From: Janthinobacterium agaricidamnosum NBRC 102515 = DSM 9628
GTDB taxonomy: Bacteria; Pseudomonadota; Gammaproteobacteria; Burkholderiales; Burkholderiaceae_D
Direction of reading: 5' to 3'
Assembly (NCBI RefSeq): GCF_000723165.1
Contig: NZ_HG322949.1
Location: 2,328,881-2,392,880 of the forward strand
Length of the DNA stretch: 64,000 nt
Part shown: positions 16,088 to 26,911 of the stretch, piece by piece
Numbering within the stretch: position 1 is the first letter of the stretch
Layout: every line of letters starts with the position of its first letter
Notes under the pieces: model-generated
Database searches by the model: none
Told to the model about the DNA's origin: nothing
What the model saw: the letters and a program-made list of their open reading frames with translations, nothing else
Made by a program: the position numbers and the translations under genes

Positions 16088-18868
16088 ATGAATAGCACCG
16101 CCCCGGCTTATGCTTTTGGCCCGTTTCGAGTGCTGCCGGTGGAAAGGCTGTTGCTGGAAGATGAGCGAGCATTGCGGCTGGGAAGCAGGGCGATGGATTT
16201 GCTGCTGATCTTGCTGGAGCGCGCGGGTGAAATCGTCGACAAAAATGAATTGCTGGCCGTGGTCTGGCCCGATTCGGTGGTCGACGACGCCACCTTGCGG
16301 GTGCATCTGGCCGCGTTGCGCAAGGTCTTGGGAGACGGCCGCGACGGCCAGCGCTACATTACCACGATACCGGGGCGCGGTTATGGCTTCCTGGCGCCGC
16401 TGTCAGTGATCGGCCAGCAATTTTCCCCGCTCAGCGCGCCCGAGCCGCGACATAACTTGCCGGTGCTGCTGACCCGCGTGATCGGCCGCAGCGACACCAT
16501 CACCGCGATGGCCAACAACCTGCTGCAATTGCGGCTGCTATGCATCGTCGGTCCGGGCGGCATCGGCAAGACCAGCGTGGCGGTGGCGCTGGCCGGGCGG
16601 GTGCTGCGGCGCTATGCCGACGGCATCTGTTTCGTCGACCTGGCGCCGCTGGCCGAGGGCCACCTGGTGCCATCGGCGCTGGCCACCGCGCTCGGCATCG
16701 CGCTGCCGGCGCATGATCCGATGCCCGGCCTGCTGGCCCATCTGCGCCAGCGGCACATGCTGATCGTGCTGGATAACTGCGAACACGTCATCGACGCGGC
16801 GGCGTGGCTGGCCGACGCCTTGCTGAAAGGCGCGCCGCTGGTGCACATCATCGCCACCAGCCGCGAACCGCTGCGCATCGCCAGCGAGCATCTGCAACGC
16901 TTGCAGGCGCTGGAATTGCCGCCGGTGAATGTCTTGCCGGATGCCGCCGCGGCGCGTCACTATGCTTCGGTGCAATTGTTTTGCGAGCGCTGCGCCGCCG
17001 TGCTGGACAACTTCGTGCTGCGCGACGCCGATGTCGCCATCGTGGCCGATATTTGCCGCAAGCTCGACGGCATTCCGCTGGCGCTGGAACTGGCGGCCGG
17101 CCGCATCGACCATTTCGGCCTGCACGAATTGAGCCGCCAGTTGAACGACTGTTTCCGTTTGCTGACGCGCGGCCCGCGCAATGCGCCGGCGCGCCACCAG
17201 ACGCTGCGCGCCACGCTGGACTGGAGTTATCGCTTGCTGGACGATGAAGAGCGTTCGGTATTGCAAGTACTGAGCGTGTTCAAGAACAGTTTCAGGATGG
17301 AATCCGCCGCCGCCGTGGCCGGCCGGGAAGTGTTCGACGCGGTGTCCGACCTAGCCGCCAAGTCGCTGGTCAGCATCGAATTTTCCGACGACACGGTGTA
17401 TTACCGCTTGCTCGATACGACCCGCGCCTATGCCGCGCAGCAATTGGCGGCCAGCCCGTTGTACGCGGCAGTGTCGCGCCGTTATGCCGAGCACTGCGGC
17501 GAACTGGCGCAGACCATCCATGCCGACTGGGAGCGCTTGCCGGCGCCGCTGTGGACTTCCTGCTATGGCCGCCATGTCGACGATGTGCGGGCGGCGATCG
17601 ACTGGGCGTTTGGCGCGCCGGGCAACGCCGTGCTGGGGATCGGCCTGACCATCGCCGCGCGCACCTTGTTTTACCAACTGTCGCTGATGGACGAATACCG
17701 CGCGCGGGTCGAGCTGGCGCTGCGCCACATGGCGCAGCACGCGATCGACGACCGCAGCAGCGAAATGCAGCTGCATACGTCGCTGGCGCACCTGTCGCTG
17801 CATACCGGCGGCGCCACGCCGCAAACCGACGCCGCGTTCCAGCGCGCCTACCAGCTGGCGCTCGGGCTGGACGACCCGCGGCGCCAGGCCGAAGCGACCT
17901 GCGGCATGTGGATCGCCCACATGGCGCAGGCGGAATTTGAACCCGCCAGCCAATATGCGCGCCAGTTCGGCGAATTGAGCGGGCAAACCGGCGATACCGC
18001 GCTGATGCTGGTGCACGCGCGCATGATGTGTTCCAGCGAACACTTGCTGGGACGCCACGAGCAATCGATCGCGCTGGCGCGCCTTGTGCTGGCGCATCCC
18101 GACAGCGGCGGCCGGCTGGCCTATAACAGCACCTTGCTGGCCGATCATCAAGTCTGCATGCGCGGCAACTTGAGCCGTTGCCTGTGGATTACCGGCACGC
18201 CGGACGACGCGCTGGCGCTCGCTTGCGAAGCGGTGGCGCTGGGTTTCGAGCACAACGGCGTGTCGCTGTGCATGGCGCTGGCGTTCGGCGCGATCCCGGT
18301 GGCGCTGTGGTGCGGCCGGCACGTGCTGGCGCGCACCTGGGCCGGCTTGCTGAACCAGCATGCGACGCGGCACGGCCTGGGGTACTGGAGCGTGTGGGGC
18401 CTGGCCTATGAATTGCTGCTCGATACGGCCGATCGGCCCGGCATGTTCGATGGCTTATGGGCCGCGCGGCTGCACTGGCCCTTGCAGGCCGACATCATGA
18501 GCACCATGCACAGCGGCGTCATCGGTCCGCAGGTGCTGCAGCGGGTGCATGGCGGCCGCTCGCCATGGAGCGCGCCGGAAGTGTTGCGGCGCGATGCGGA
18601 ACGCCGTTGGCTGCTGCTGGCCGAGGACGACCAGGCCGGCCGCGAGCAAGTCCAGGCCGCGCTGGAACAAGCGTTGCGGCTGGCGCGCGAGCAGGGCGCG
18701 CTGGCGTGGGAATTGCGCTGCGCCACCAGCCTGGCGCGCGTGATGGCGCTGCGCCGCCAGCCGCGCCAGGCGCGCGACCTGCTGCAGGCGGTGTACGCCA
18801 AGTTCGGCCAGGGCCATACCACCGCCGATTTGATACAGGCCAGCGTGCTGATCGGCCAGTTGAGCTAA
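16088..18868 (+). CDS. wHTH transcriptional regulator with STAND/NB-ARC-like ATPase and TPR-like C-terminus
   Basis: 926 residues. An OmpR-type winged-helix DNA-binding domain occupies residues about 8-102 (ends IPGRGYGFLAPL). It is followed by a P-loop ATPase with Walker A GPGGIGKTS (155-163), Walker B MLIVLDN (224-230) and the sensor SREPLRI. A long helical-repeat region extends from about residue 400. This is the architecture of large ligand-responsive activators of the MalT/AfsR type, with an OmpR rather than LuxR DNA-binding domain. Target genes are unknown; the lipase operon ends convergently next door. A near-palindromic repeat starts at its stop codon. Confidence 0.85.
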   Translation: MNSTAPAYAFGPFRVLPVERLLLEDERALRLGSRAMDLLLILLERAGEIVDKNELLAVVWPDSVVDDATLRVHLAALRKVLGDGRDGQRYITTIPGRGYGFLAPLSVIGQQFSPLSAPEPRHNLPVLLTRVIGRSDTITAMANNLLQLRLLCIVGPGGIGKTSVAVALAGRVLRRYADGICFVDLAPLAEGHLVPSALATALGIALPAHDPMPGLLAHLRQRHMLIVLDNCEHVIDAAAWLADALLKGAPLVHIIATSREPLRIASEHLQRLQALELPPVNVLPDAAAARHYASVQLFCERCAAVLDNFVLRDADVAIVADICRKLDGIPLALELAAGRIDHFGLHELSRQLNDCFRLLTRGPRNAPARHQTLRATLDWSYRLLDDEERSVLQVLSVFKNSFRMESAAAVAGREVFDAVSDLAAKSLVSIEFSDDTVYYRLLDTTRAYAAQQLAASPLYAAVSRRYAEHCGELAQTIHADWERLPAPLWTSCYGRHVDDVRAAIDWAFGAPGNAVLGIGLTIAARTLFYQLSLMDEYRARVELALRHMAQHAIDDRSSEMQLHTSLAHLSLHTGGATPQTDAAFQRAYQLALGLDDPRRQAEATCGMWIAHMAQAEFEPASQYARQFGELSGQTGDTALMLVHARMMCSSEHLLGRHEQSIALARLVLAHPDSGGRLAYNSTLLADHQVCMRGNLSRCLWITGTPDDALALACEAVALGFEHNGVSLCMALAFGAIPVALWCGRHVLARTWAGLLNQHATRHGLGYWSVWGLAYELLLDTADRPGMFDGLWAARLHWPLQADIMSTMHSGVIGPQVLQRVHGGRSPWSAPEVLRRDAERRWLLLAEDDQAGREQVQAALEQALRLAREQGALAWELRCATSLARVMALRRQPRQARDLLQAVYAKFGQGHTTADLIQASVLIGQLS

Positions 18869-18925
18869 GAGCCTATCCCAGTAGATGAATACGCCCCCTG
18901 CTGGCGCCCCTCTGGGATAGGTTCT
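18868..18925. repeat. Inverted-repeat mini-element between convergent genes
   Basis: AGAGCCTATCCCAG (18868-18881) and CTGGGATAGGTTCT (18912-18925) form a 14-bp inverted repeat with one mismatch around a 30-bp loop. It overlaps the last base of the regulator's stop codon and sits between convergent genes. There is no T-run. It is likely a dispersed intergenic repeat that may also act as a transcript end. Confidence 0.6.
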
Positions 18926-18950
18926 AAAGCTGTGTGATCGGCGCGCTATT

Positions 18951-19877
18951 CTATTCATACGCGCCCAGCCGGCGCTGTTCATCGGCATTAAAACTGGCGT
19001 CGCGCAATTGCTGCAGCGCCGCTTCGTTCTGGCCGTCCGGCTGTCCCATCAATTTGTTTCTTTGCGCCACATAGGCGTCGATGCGGCTGTTCCAGGCCGC
19101 TTCCTCGCGGTCGAGGTCGGCCAGCCGCGCCGCCGCTGCCGGCGAGATGGCGCTGGCGCGCAGGCGGTAGATTTCATTATCGCCGGCGCCCTGGGCGCGC
19201 AATTGCTGCACCGACTCTTCCAGCCGCGCCACCTTCAGCGGCGCCTCGCGTTCCGCGCGCAACGCGGCCGGCATGCGCTGGTCCAGCGCCGCCAGCTTGT
19301 CCCTTTTCCCGGCCTCGCTCAATTGCGTATCCTGGCCGATGGCGAGCCGGGCCAGCGTATCTTCATCGTAGGCGTCGCTGGAACCGAACAGGCCGGCGCT
19401 TTCTTCGGCCGTAAAATAATGCAGGCGCAATTGGCGCATCGCTTGCAGCCGGGCGCCCGCCGCCTGCGCCAGATCTGCAGCGTGCGGCAAGCCGGCTTCG
19501 ATGCCGGCCAGCGCCTGCTTGTAATCCAGGTACTGGGCCAGCAGCCGCCTGGCTTGCAGCGCCGGCCCGGGTTTCAGGCGCCGCTCCAGTTCGCGTTCGA
19601 TTTCGGCCCGGATCGCGGCCAGGTCTTTTTCGCCGAGGCCGGCCAGGTAATAATCGAACAGATGGCCCAGCTCGGCATCGACCACCAGTTGCTCGCCGCT
19701 GGCCACCTTGAGGTCGCCGTCGGGGCGGGTGCCGTCCATCGAACGCACAAACGCAAAAAGGTCGGGTTCGGCCTTCGGCCGCTGCTGTTGCTGCGCCGGC
19801 GGCGTGGCCCAACTGAGATAGAGTGCAGCGGCGGCCAGCAGCAGCGCGGCGGCTATCCCGGCTGCGCGTGTATTCAT
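18951..19877 (-). CDS. lifO: Lipase-specific foldase (lipase chaperone) LifO
   Basis: 308-residue steric chaperone anchored in the inner membrane by an N-terminal helix (about residues 7-24) that folds the secreted lipase in the periplasm before type II export. The diagnostic motif FDYYLAGLGEKD lies near residue 75, a variant of the family RxxFDY(F/C)LSALGE. The remainder is highly helical and Arg/Glu-rich, as in the clamp-like foldases. It lies 10 bp downstream of the lipase gene on the same strand, the classic lipA-lifO operon. Confidence 0.92.
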   Translation of the reverse strand: MNTRAAGIAAALLLAAAALYLSWATPPAQQQQRPKAEPDLFAFVRSMDGTRPDGDLKVASGEQLVVDAELGHLFDYYLAGLGEKDLAAIRAEIERELERRLKPGPALQARRLLAQYLDYKQALAGIEAGLPHAADLAQAAGARLQAMRQLRLHYFTAEESAGLFGSSDAYDEDTLARLAIGQDTQLSEAGKRDKLAALDQRMPAALRAEREAPLKVARLEESVQQLRAQGAGDNEIYRLRASAISPAAAARLADLDREEAAWNSRIDAYVAQRNKLMGQPDGQNEAALQQLRDASFNADEQRRLGAYE

Positions 19878-19887
19878 CGGCGTCTCC

Positions 19888-21126
<1,239 letters not shown>

Positions 21127-21816
21127 TTGGCCATCCCATTCAACTTCGATTTCGAACAATTCCAGCAAGTGACGCCGCTCAATGGCGAAACCATCTGGGC
21201 CTACATTCTCGACCGCAACGCGCAGCGCATCGGCGTCAAGCGCCGCAAGCCGGCGCTGGAAAATCTGGAGCGGATTTTTGTCGCGACGTTCCGGCTGGCC
21301 AACGACGTCGGCTTCCGCGCGATGAGCTTGCGCGACCTGTGCCGCGAAACGGGGTTGTCGATGGGCGGCCTGTACGGCTATATCGCCAGCAAGGACCAGC
21401 TGGCGGAAATCATCGAGGACGTGGTGCATCACGCGATCCAGGACCTGCCCTCGCTGTTCAGCGACATCGCAGCGCCGCTGGACCGCCTGGAAGCGCTGAT
21501 ACGCGCCTCGATCTACCTGTCGGAAATCCTGCAGCCGTGGTTTTATTTTGTATACATGGATTCGCGCGTGCTGCAAGCCGAGCAGCGCAGCATGGCCAAG
21601 CATTCGGAGCTGCGCATGCAGGAATTGATCGCCGCGACGATACAGGAAATCCGGCCGCGGCCGGCCGGCGAGGCGACCCAGCTGGCCGACCATTGCCTGG
21701 CGCTGTTCCAGGACTGGTATGTCAAACGCTGGAAGTACCGCGCCGGCAAGGTCAACGTCGACGATTTTGCGACCAGCACCGTGCGCATGGTGCGTACTTG
21801 TCTGGGCGGCAAATAA
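21127..21816 (+). CDS. TetR/AcrR family transcriptional regulator
   Basis: 229 residues. A helix-turn-helix lies at about residues 45-95 (FVATFRLANDVGFRAMSLRDLCRETGLSMGGLYGYIASKDQL), followed by a helical ligand-binding domain. The frame has no ATG or GTG before the HTH: it opens after a stop at 21013, and the only reasonable initiators are TTG at 21127 or weaker TTG/CTG codons upstream. It is divergent from the lipase operon and probably represses it and itself through the palindrome near 20955; the ligand, perhaps a fatty acid, is inference. Confidence 0.85.
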   Translation: MAIPFNFDFEQFQQVTPLNGETIWAYILDRNAQRIGVKRRKPALENLERIFVATFRLANDVGFRAMSLRDLCRETGLSMGGLYGYIASKDQLAEIIEDVVHHAIQDLPSLFSDIAAPLDRLEALIRASIYLSEILQPWFYFVYMDSRVLQAEQRSMAKHSELRMQELIAATIQEIRPRPAGEATQLADHCLALFQDWYVKRWKYRAGKVNVDDFATSTVRMVRTCLGGK

Positions 21817-21833
21817 TATATTCGGTGCCAGGC

Positions 21834-21908
21834 CGGATTAGCGCATCGCGCGTAATCCGACAAGCGCAGTTGGCGGCTCTCTGTCGGCTTACGCTGCGCT
21901 AAGCCGAC
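21834..21908. repeat. REP-like pair of hairpins
   Basis: Two related hairpins in tandem: CGGATTA/TAATCCG (21834-21859) and GTCGGCTTA/TAAGCCGAC (21883-21908). The GGATTA-GCGC-TAATCC and GGCTTA-GCGC-TAAGCC forms are variants of the same extragenic palindrome style. They lie between the TetR gene and the convergent mrcA 3' end, where they may stop transcription from either side. Confidence 0.65.
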
Positions 21909-21923
21909 CTACAGGGGAATCGC

Positions 21924-24254
21924 TTAATTGGCGGTAGTGGCGGGCGGCGCATCGGTGGCGGCCGGCGCCGGCGCCGCCGGCGCATCGTCCATATCCAGCG
22001 TGCGCACCGCGCCGCTTTCGATGAATTCGTCGTACATCCATTCGCCGTCGACCTGGGTCAGCCCCTGCGGCACTTCGCGTTCGACCTGCGGCCGCTTGTC
22101 CAGCGCGGTGCGCATGTAGTCGATCCAGATCGGCACCGCCACGGTGGCGCCGAATTCGCGGCCGCCCAGCGATTTCGGATCGTCGTAACCCATCCACGCC
22201 ACGCCGACGATGCCGCCGCCGTAGCCGGCGAACCAGCCGTCGACCGCGTCGTTGGTGGTGCCGGTCTTGCCGGCGATGTCGCCGCGGCCGAGGCGGGCGG
22301 TGGCCGAACCGGTGCCGGAACGGGCCACTTCGCGCAGCATGCCGTCCATCACGTAGGCGTTGCGGCTGTCCAGCGCGCGGGTCTTTTCATCGCCGGCCAC
22401 CGGCGGCCTGGTTTCTGACAGCAGCGCGCCCCTGGCGTCGGTGATGCGCGCGATCAGGTACGGTTCGACCTGGTGGCCGCCGTTGGCGAACAGCGCGTAG
22501 GCGCCGGCCATCTGCACCGGCGTGACCGAGCCGGTGCCCAGCGCCATGGTCAGGTTGTTCGGCTGCCGGGCCTGGTCGAAGCCGAATTTTTCAATGAATT
22601 CATGGGCATACGGGATGGTGATCGAGCGCAGGATGCGGATCGACGGCACGTTCTTCGATTGCGCCAGCGCGTAGCGCATGCTGACCGGCCCCTCGAACTT
22701 GCCGTCGTCGTTTTGCGGCGCCCAGTCCTTGCCGCCGGTGACAGGGCCGTTCAATTCCAGCGGCACGTCGTTGATCAGCGTGGCCGGCGAAAAGCCTTTT
22801 TCCAGCGCCGCCGAATAGATGAACGGCTTCATCGCCGAACCGGGCTGGCGCCACGCCTGCGTCACGTGATTAAATTTTTGCAAGTTGTAATCGAAGCCGC
22901 CGACCAGCGCATGGTAGGCGCCGGTGTTGGCGTCGAGCGCGACGAAGGCCGCCGCCACTTGCGGCACTTGCGAGATGGCCCAGTTCTTCTTGCCGTCCTG
23001 GCTGATGCGGATCACCGCGCCGGGACGCAGCTTGATGGCCGGCTTGGCGCTGGCCGACAGCGCTTGCGCGGCGAAGCGCAAGCCGTCGCCGCGAATCTCG
23101 ATTTCGTCGCCGCTGCCGCTTTCGACGGTGACCCTGTCGGCGCTGACGGCGGTGACCACGGCCGCGATCAAGCGGTCGCTGTTCGGCCGTTTCAGCAAGG
23201 CTTCGTCGATCGCATCGTCGCGTTCCTGCGGGTCGGACGGCAAGTCGATGAACGCTTCCGGGCCGCGGTAGCCGTGGCGCTGGTCGTAGGCCAGCACGTT
23301 GCGGCGCACCGATTCGTAGGCCGCGTCCTGCTCGGCCTTCAAGATGGTGGTGGTGACGCTGATGCCCCTGGTGTAGGCGTCGTCCTGGTATTTGGCGTAG
23401 ACCGCCTGGCGCGCCAGTTCGGCCACGTATTCGGCGTGGGTGTCGAATTCCTGGCCGCGGTTATTGATGCGCAGCGGTTCCTTCAGCGCCTTCTGGTATT
23501 GCGCGTCGGTGATGTCGCCCACTTCCAGCAGGCGCTTCAGCACCACTTGCTGGCGCTGGTGCGCGCGTTTCGGGTTGACCGCCGGGTTGTGGCGCGCCGG
23601 ATTTTGCGGCAGGCCGGCCAGCATCGCCATTTCGGCGATCGACAAGTCCTTCAGCGGCTTGCCGAAATAAGTCTGGGCGGCGGCGCCGAAGCCAAACGAG
23701 CGCTGGCCCAGGTAAATCTGGTTCATATACAGTTCGAGGATCTGGTCCTTCGACAGCGCGGCCTCGATCTTGTAGGCCAGCATGACTTCATTGAGCTTGC
23801 GCGAGGCGACTTTTTCACGGGTCAGGAAGAAATTGCGCGCCACCTGCATGGTGATGGTCGAACCGCCGCCGTGGCCGAAACCGTGGCGCAGGTTGGACAG
23901 CGCGGCGCCGAAGGCGCGGATGTAGTCGATGCCGTGGTGTTCGTAGAAACGGGTGTCTTCGATCGCCAGCAATGACTTTTTCATCATGTCCGGGATATCC
24001 TTGATCGGGATGAATTCGCGGTGTTCCTCGCCGAATTCGCCGATCAGCACCTGGTCCGCCGTATAAATGCGCAGCGGGATCTTCGGCTGGTAGTCGAGGA
24101 TCACGTCCAGCGCGGGCAGGCGCGGCTGGAGATACAGGAACAGATAGGCGGCCAGCGCGGCCGCGGCCAGCAGGCCGCACAGGAAGATGGCGATCAGGCC
24201 GCGCATGGCGGTGCGGCCCGAGGGCCAAAGGGAACTGGATCGAAAAGCGCTCAA
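21924..24254 (-). CDS. mrcA: Penicillin-binding protein 1A (bifunctional transglycosylase/transpeptidase)
   Basis: 776-residue class A PBP that polymerises and cross-links peptidoglycan. An N-terminal anchor is at about residues 18-42. The GT51 domain has EDTRFYEHHGID and GGSTITMQVARN. The PBP1A-type inserted OB-like region follows, then the transpeptidase domain with SxxK PGSAMKP, SKN, and KTGTT. The C-terminus is an Ala/Pro-rich tail. The frame begins at a TTG (24254). An ATG at 24206, directly before the membrane anchor, is an equally plausible start giving 760 residues. Confidence 0.95.
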   Translation of the reverse strand: MSAFRSSSLWPSGRTAMRGLIAIFLCGLLAAAALAAYLFLYLQPRLPALDVILDYQPKIPLRIYTADQVLIGEFGEEHREFIPIKDIPDMMKKSLLAIEDTRFYEHHGIDYIRAFGAALSNLRHGFGHGGGSTITMQVARNFFLTREKVASRKLNEVMLAYKIEAALSKDQILELYMNQIYLGQRSFGFGAAAQTYFGKPLKDLSIAEMAMLAGLPQNPARHNPAVNPKRAHQRQQVVLKRLLEVGDITDAQYQKALKEPLRINNRGQEFDTHAEYVAELARQAVYAKYQDDAYTRGISVTTTILKAEQDAAYESVRRNVLAYDQRHGYRGPEAFIDLPSDPQERDDAIDEALLKRPNSDRLIAAVVTAVSADRVTVESGSGDEIEIRGDGLRFAAQALSASAKPAIKLRPGAVIRISQDGKKNWAISQVPQVAAAFVALDANTGAYHALVGGFDYNLQKFNHVTQAWRQPGSAMKPFIYSAALEKGFSPATLINDVPLELNGPVTGGKDWAPQNDDGKFEGPVSMRYALAQSKNVPSIRILRSITIPYAHEFIEKFGFDQARQPNNLTMALGTGSVTPVQMAGAYALFANGGHQVEPYLIARITDARGALLSETRPPVAGDEKTRALDSRNAYVMDGMLREVARSGTGSATARLGRGDIAGKTGTTNDAVDGWFAGYGGGIVGVAWMGYDDPKSLGGREFGATVAVPIWIDYMRTALDKRPQVEREVPQGLTQVDGEWMYDEFIESGAVRTLDMDDAPAAPAPAATDAPPATTAN

Positions 24255-24482
24255 AACGAAGTCTCATGGTTGCGTGCCGGGCACGGTGACGCCGATTATA
24301 GACTATCGATCCGGCGGGAATCCTTAAAACCATGGCCGCCGGGGGCATGGCAAGCCATGGCAGGGGTGGACATAAAAGCCCTTTCCATCGATTCCAGCTT
24401 GTGCGATAGTTCCGCCTGCGCGAAACCGGGCCGGCCCCGAGCCTGTTCCAGTTTCGATTTCAATAACAAAAAGGAATCTTCA

Positions 24483-26738
24483 ATGTCCAAAGATGCAACT
24501 CCTTCGTCCTTCAAGCCGTATATACCGGCCGAGGCGCAGCTGCCCGAGATGACCTTCCGCGCCTTGCTGATGGGCGTCATTCTCGGCATGGTGTTTGGCG
24601 CGTCCTCGCTGTACCTGGTATTAAAGGTCGGCTTGACGGTCAGTGCATCGATCCCGGTGGCCGTCATCGCCATCACCTTGTTCGGCCTGGCCAAGAAGGT
24701 CGGCGGCAAGGATTCGTCCATCCTGGAAAACAGCATTACCCAAACCGCCGGTTCGGCCGGCGAATCGCTGGCGTTCGGCCTCGGCGTGACGATGCCGGCG
24801 ATCCTGATCCTCGGCTTCGACCTGGAAATCTCGCGCGTGATGCTGGTCGGTATCCTGGGCGGCCTGCTGGGCATCCTGATGATGATCCCGATGCGCCGCA
24901 CCATGATCGTCGATCAGCACAAGGAACTCAAGTTCCCTGAAGGCACGGCGTGCGCGGAAGTGCTGAAAGCCGCCGCCACCGCCGAATCGCGGATTGCCGC
25001 CGGCGAAAGCGTGGAAGCCGATTCGGCCGCCGCGAAAGACGCCAAGAAGCGCGCCAAGATCATTTTTGGCGGTTTCGCGGTCGGCTTGCTGTATAAAGTA
25101 TTCAATATTTCGTTGAAGGGCTGGAAAGACACCCCGAACTTCGTATTCGGCGCACCGCTGAAGGCCGGTTCGATCGGCGCCGAGATTTCCCCTGAATTGC
25201 TGGGCGTCGGCTACATCATCGGCCCGCGCATCGCCGCCACCATGGCGGCCGGCGGCGTGCTGTCGTATCTGCTGCTGATCCCGATGATCAAATTCTTTGG
25301 CGAGCACCTGAACGTGGTGCTGTCGCCGGGCACCCAGTTGATCAAGGACATGGGGCCGGACGATATCCGCAGCGCCTACGTGCTGTACATCGGCGCCGGC
25401 GCGGTCGCCACCGGCGGCTTGATCAGCCTGGTGCGCGCGCTGCCGATGATCTGGAACAGCCTGGCGGCCGGATTGGCCGGCATCGGCAAGGGCAGCAAGG
25501 CCAATGCCGCCTTGCGCACCGAGCAAGACATTCCACTGAAATGGGTCATCATCGGCTGCCTCGGCATCATCGCCGTGATCACCGCCGCCACGCCGCTGCA
25601 CATGAATATCCTGGGCGCGCTGCTGATCCTGGTGTTCGGCTTCCTGTTCGCCACCGTCTCGTCGCGCCTGACCGGCGAAATCGGCTCGTCGTCGAACCCG
25701 ATTTCCGGCATGGCCGTGGCCACCTTGCTGTTCACCTGCCTGATCTTTTTGATCATGGGCTGGACTGGCGGGCGTTATTATGTGACCGCCTTGTCGGTCG
25801 GCGCCATCGTCTGTATCGCCGCCAGCAATGCCGGCACCACCTCGCAAGACTTGAAGACCGGCTACCTGGTCGGCGCCACCCCGCGCCTGCAGCAGTATGC
25901 GATCCTGGCCGGCGCCTTGTCGTCGGCGCTGATACTTGGCCCGATCCTGCTGAAACTGAACGACGCCAGCACGGTCTACGTGCCGGCCGCGCAAGTGGCG
26001 CCAGGCCTGGCCATCGACGCATCGAAGCTGACCGACACCGCGCAACTGCAAGGTCCGCAAGCCGAGACCGACCACAACACCTATAAAGTCTGGCAAAAAA
26101 CCGACACCGTCGGCGGTCCGGCCGGCAAATACCTGGTGCAGCAAGACGGCAAGCTGGCTTACCTGGTCGATCCGGGCATCAATGGCCATTACAACAAGCG
26201 TCCGGATGGTTCGGAAGTCAAGAAATACGATGCGCCGAAGGCCGTGCTGATGTCGTACATCATCAAGGGCATCCTCGACCAGCAACTGCCATGGACGCTG
26301 GTGCTGTTCGGCGTGATGATCGCCGTGGTGCTGGAAATGGCCGGCATCCCGTCGCTGGCGTTCTCGGTCGGCGTGTACCTGCCGCTGTCATCGACCTTGC
26401 CGATTTTTGTCGGCGGCCTGATCCGCTGGCTGGCCGACCGCCGCAACAACAAGCTGCCGCAGAACGCCGGGCTCAATGAGGAAGAGCGCCAGCTGGCTGG
26501 CGACCGCAGCTCGGGCGTGCTGCTGGCGTCCGGCTATATCGCCGGCGGCGCGCTGGCCGGCATCATCATCGCGATCACCGCTGGCGTATTGACCAATTTC
26601 GACCAGGTGATGAACGGCTGGGCCGAACATCACAACCCGTTCTACCAGGGGTTCAGCGCCGACGCCTTGTCGATGCTGCCGTATGCGGTGATCATCGTGC
26701 TGCTGTACTGGATCGCGCGCGAGAAAAAAGAAGCCTGA
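24483..26738 (+). CDS. OPT family oligopeptide transporter
   Basis: 751-residue polytopic inner-membrane protein with about 14-16 hydrophobic helices. Typical OPT family blocks are visible: EMTFRALLMGVILGMVFGASS-like N-terminus, a conserved SITQTAGSAGESLAFG, FPEGTACAEVLKA, and SSNPISGMAV. An extended hydrophilic loop lies at about residues 500-590. It should take up oligopeptides, or a metal-chelate relative, by proton coupling. ATG 24483 has AGGA about 10 nt upstream. It is transcribed alone and ends at a strong terminator. Together with the POT transporter at 29-31 kb it suggests peptide scavenging. Confidence 0.92.
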   Translation: MSKDATPSSFKPYIPAEAQLPEMTFRALLMGVILGMVFGASSLYLVLKVGLTVSASIPVAVIAITLFGLAKKVGGKDSSILENSITQTAGSAGESLAFGLGVTMPAILILGFDLEISRVMLVGILGGLLGILMMIPMRRTMIVDQHKELKFPEGTACAEVLKAAATAESRIAAGESVEADSAAAKDAKKRAKIIFGGFAVGLLYKVFNISLKGWKDTPNFVFGAPLKAGSIGAEISPELLGVGYIIGPRIAATMAAGGVLSYLLLIPMIKFFGEHLNVVLSPGTQLIKDMGPDDIRSAYVLYIGAGAVATGGLISLVRALPMIWNSLAAGLAGIGKGSKANAALRTEQDIPLKWVIIGCLGIIAVITAATPLHMNILGALLILVFGFLFATVSSRLTGEIGSSSNPISGMAVATLLFTCLIFLIMGWTGGRYYVTALSVGAIVCIAASNAGTTSQDLKTGYLVGATPRLQQYAILAGALSSALILGPILLKLNDASTVYVPAAQVAPGLAIDASKLTDTAQLQGPQAETDHNTYKVWQKTDTVGGPAGKYLVQQDGKLAYLVDPGINGHYNKRPDGSEVKKYDAPKAVLMSYIIKGILDQQLPWTLVLFGVMIAVVLEMAGIPSLAFSVGVYLPLSSTLPIFVGGLIRWLADRRNNKLPQNAGLNEEERQLAGDRSSGVLLASGYIAGGALAGIIIAITAGVLTNFDQVMNGWAEHHNPFYQGFSADALSMLPYAVIIVLLYWIAREKKEA

Positions 26739-26779
26739 TTGCGCAAGCTCGGGAAGCTGAACTTCCCTGATGTGTAAAC

Positions 26780-26809
26780 AACGCCAGAATTCGTTCTGGC
26801 GTTTTTTTT
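26780..26809 (+). terminator. Rho-independent terminator after OPT gene
   Basis: A perfect 10-bp stem AACGCCAGAA/TTCTGGCGTT around a TTCG tetraloop is followed by a run of T ending at 26809. Confidence 0.95.
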
Positions 26810-26911
26810 GCCGTGGACGGGATGTTGCTACCGGCCACGCGGGGCTTCGACCGGGATTTTTGCGCATTCTCCGGGGATTGGCCGGCCTGTATTGCCAGTC
26901 GTTCCAGGTTT

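Noticed and set aside
22473-23975. 500-codon frame antisense to mrcA
   Set aside because: Low-complexity Arg/Gly/Val sequence with no motif; the mrcA frame has all PBP motifs.
23815-24348. Possible N-terminal frameshift of mrcA (ATG at 24267 in another frame)
   Set aside because: The mrcA frame itself contains a good membrane anchor right at its start, and a normal start at 24206 or 24254, so no frameshift is needed.
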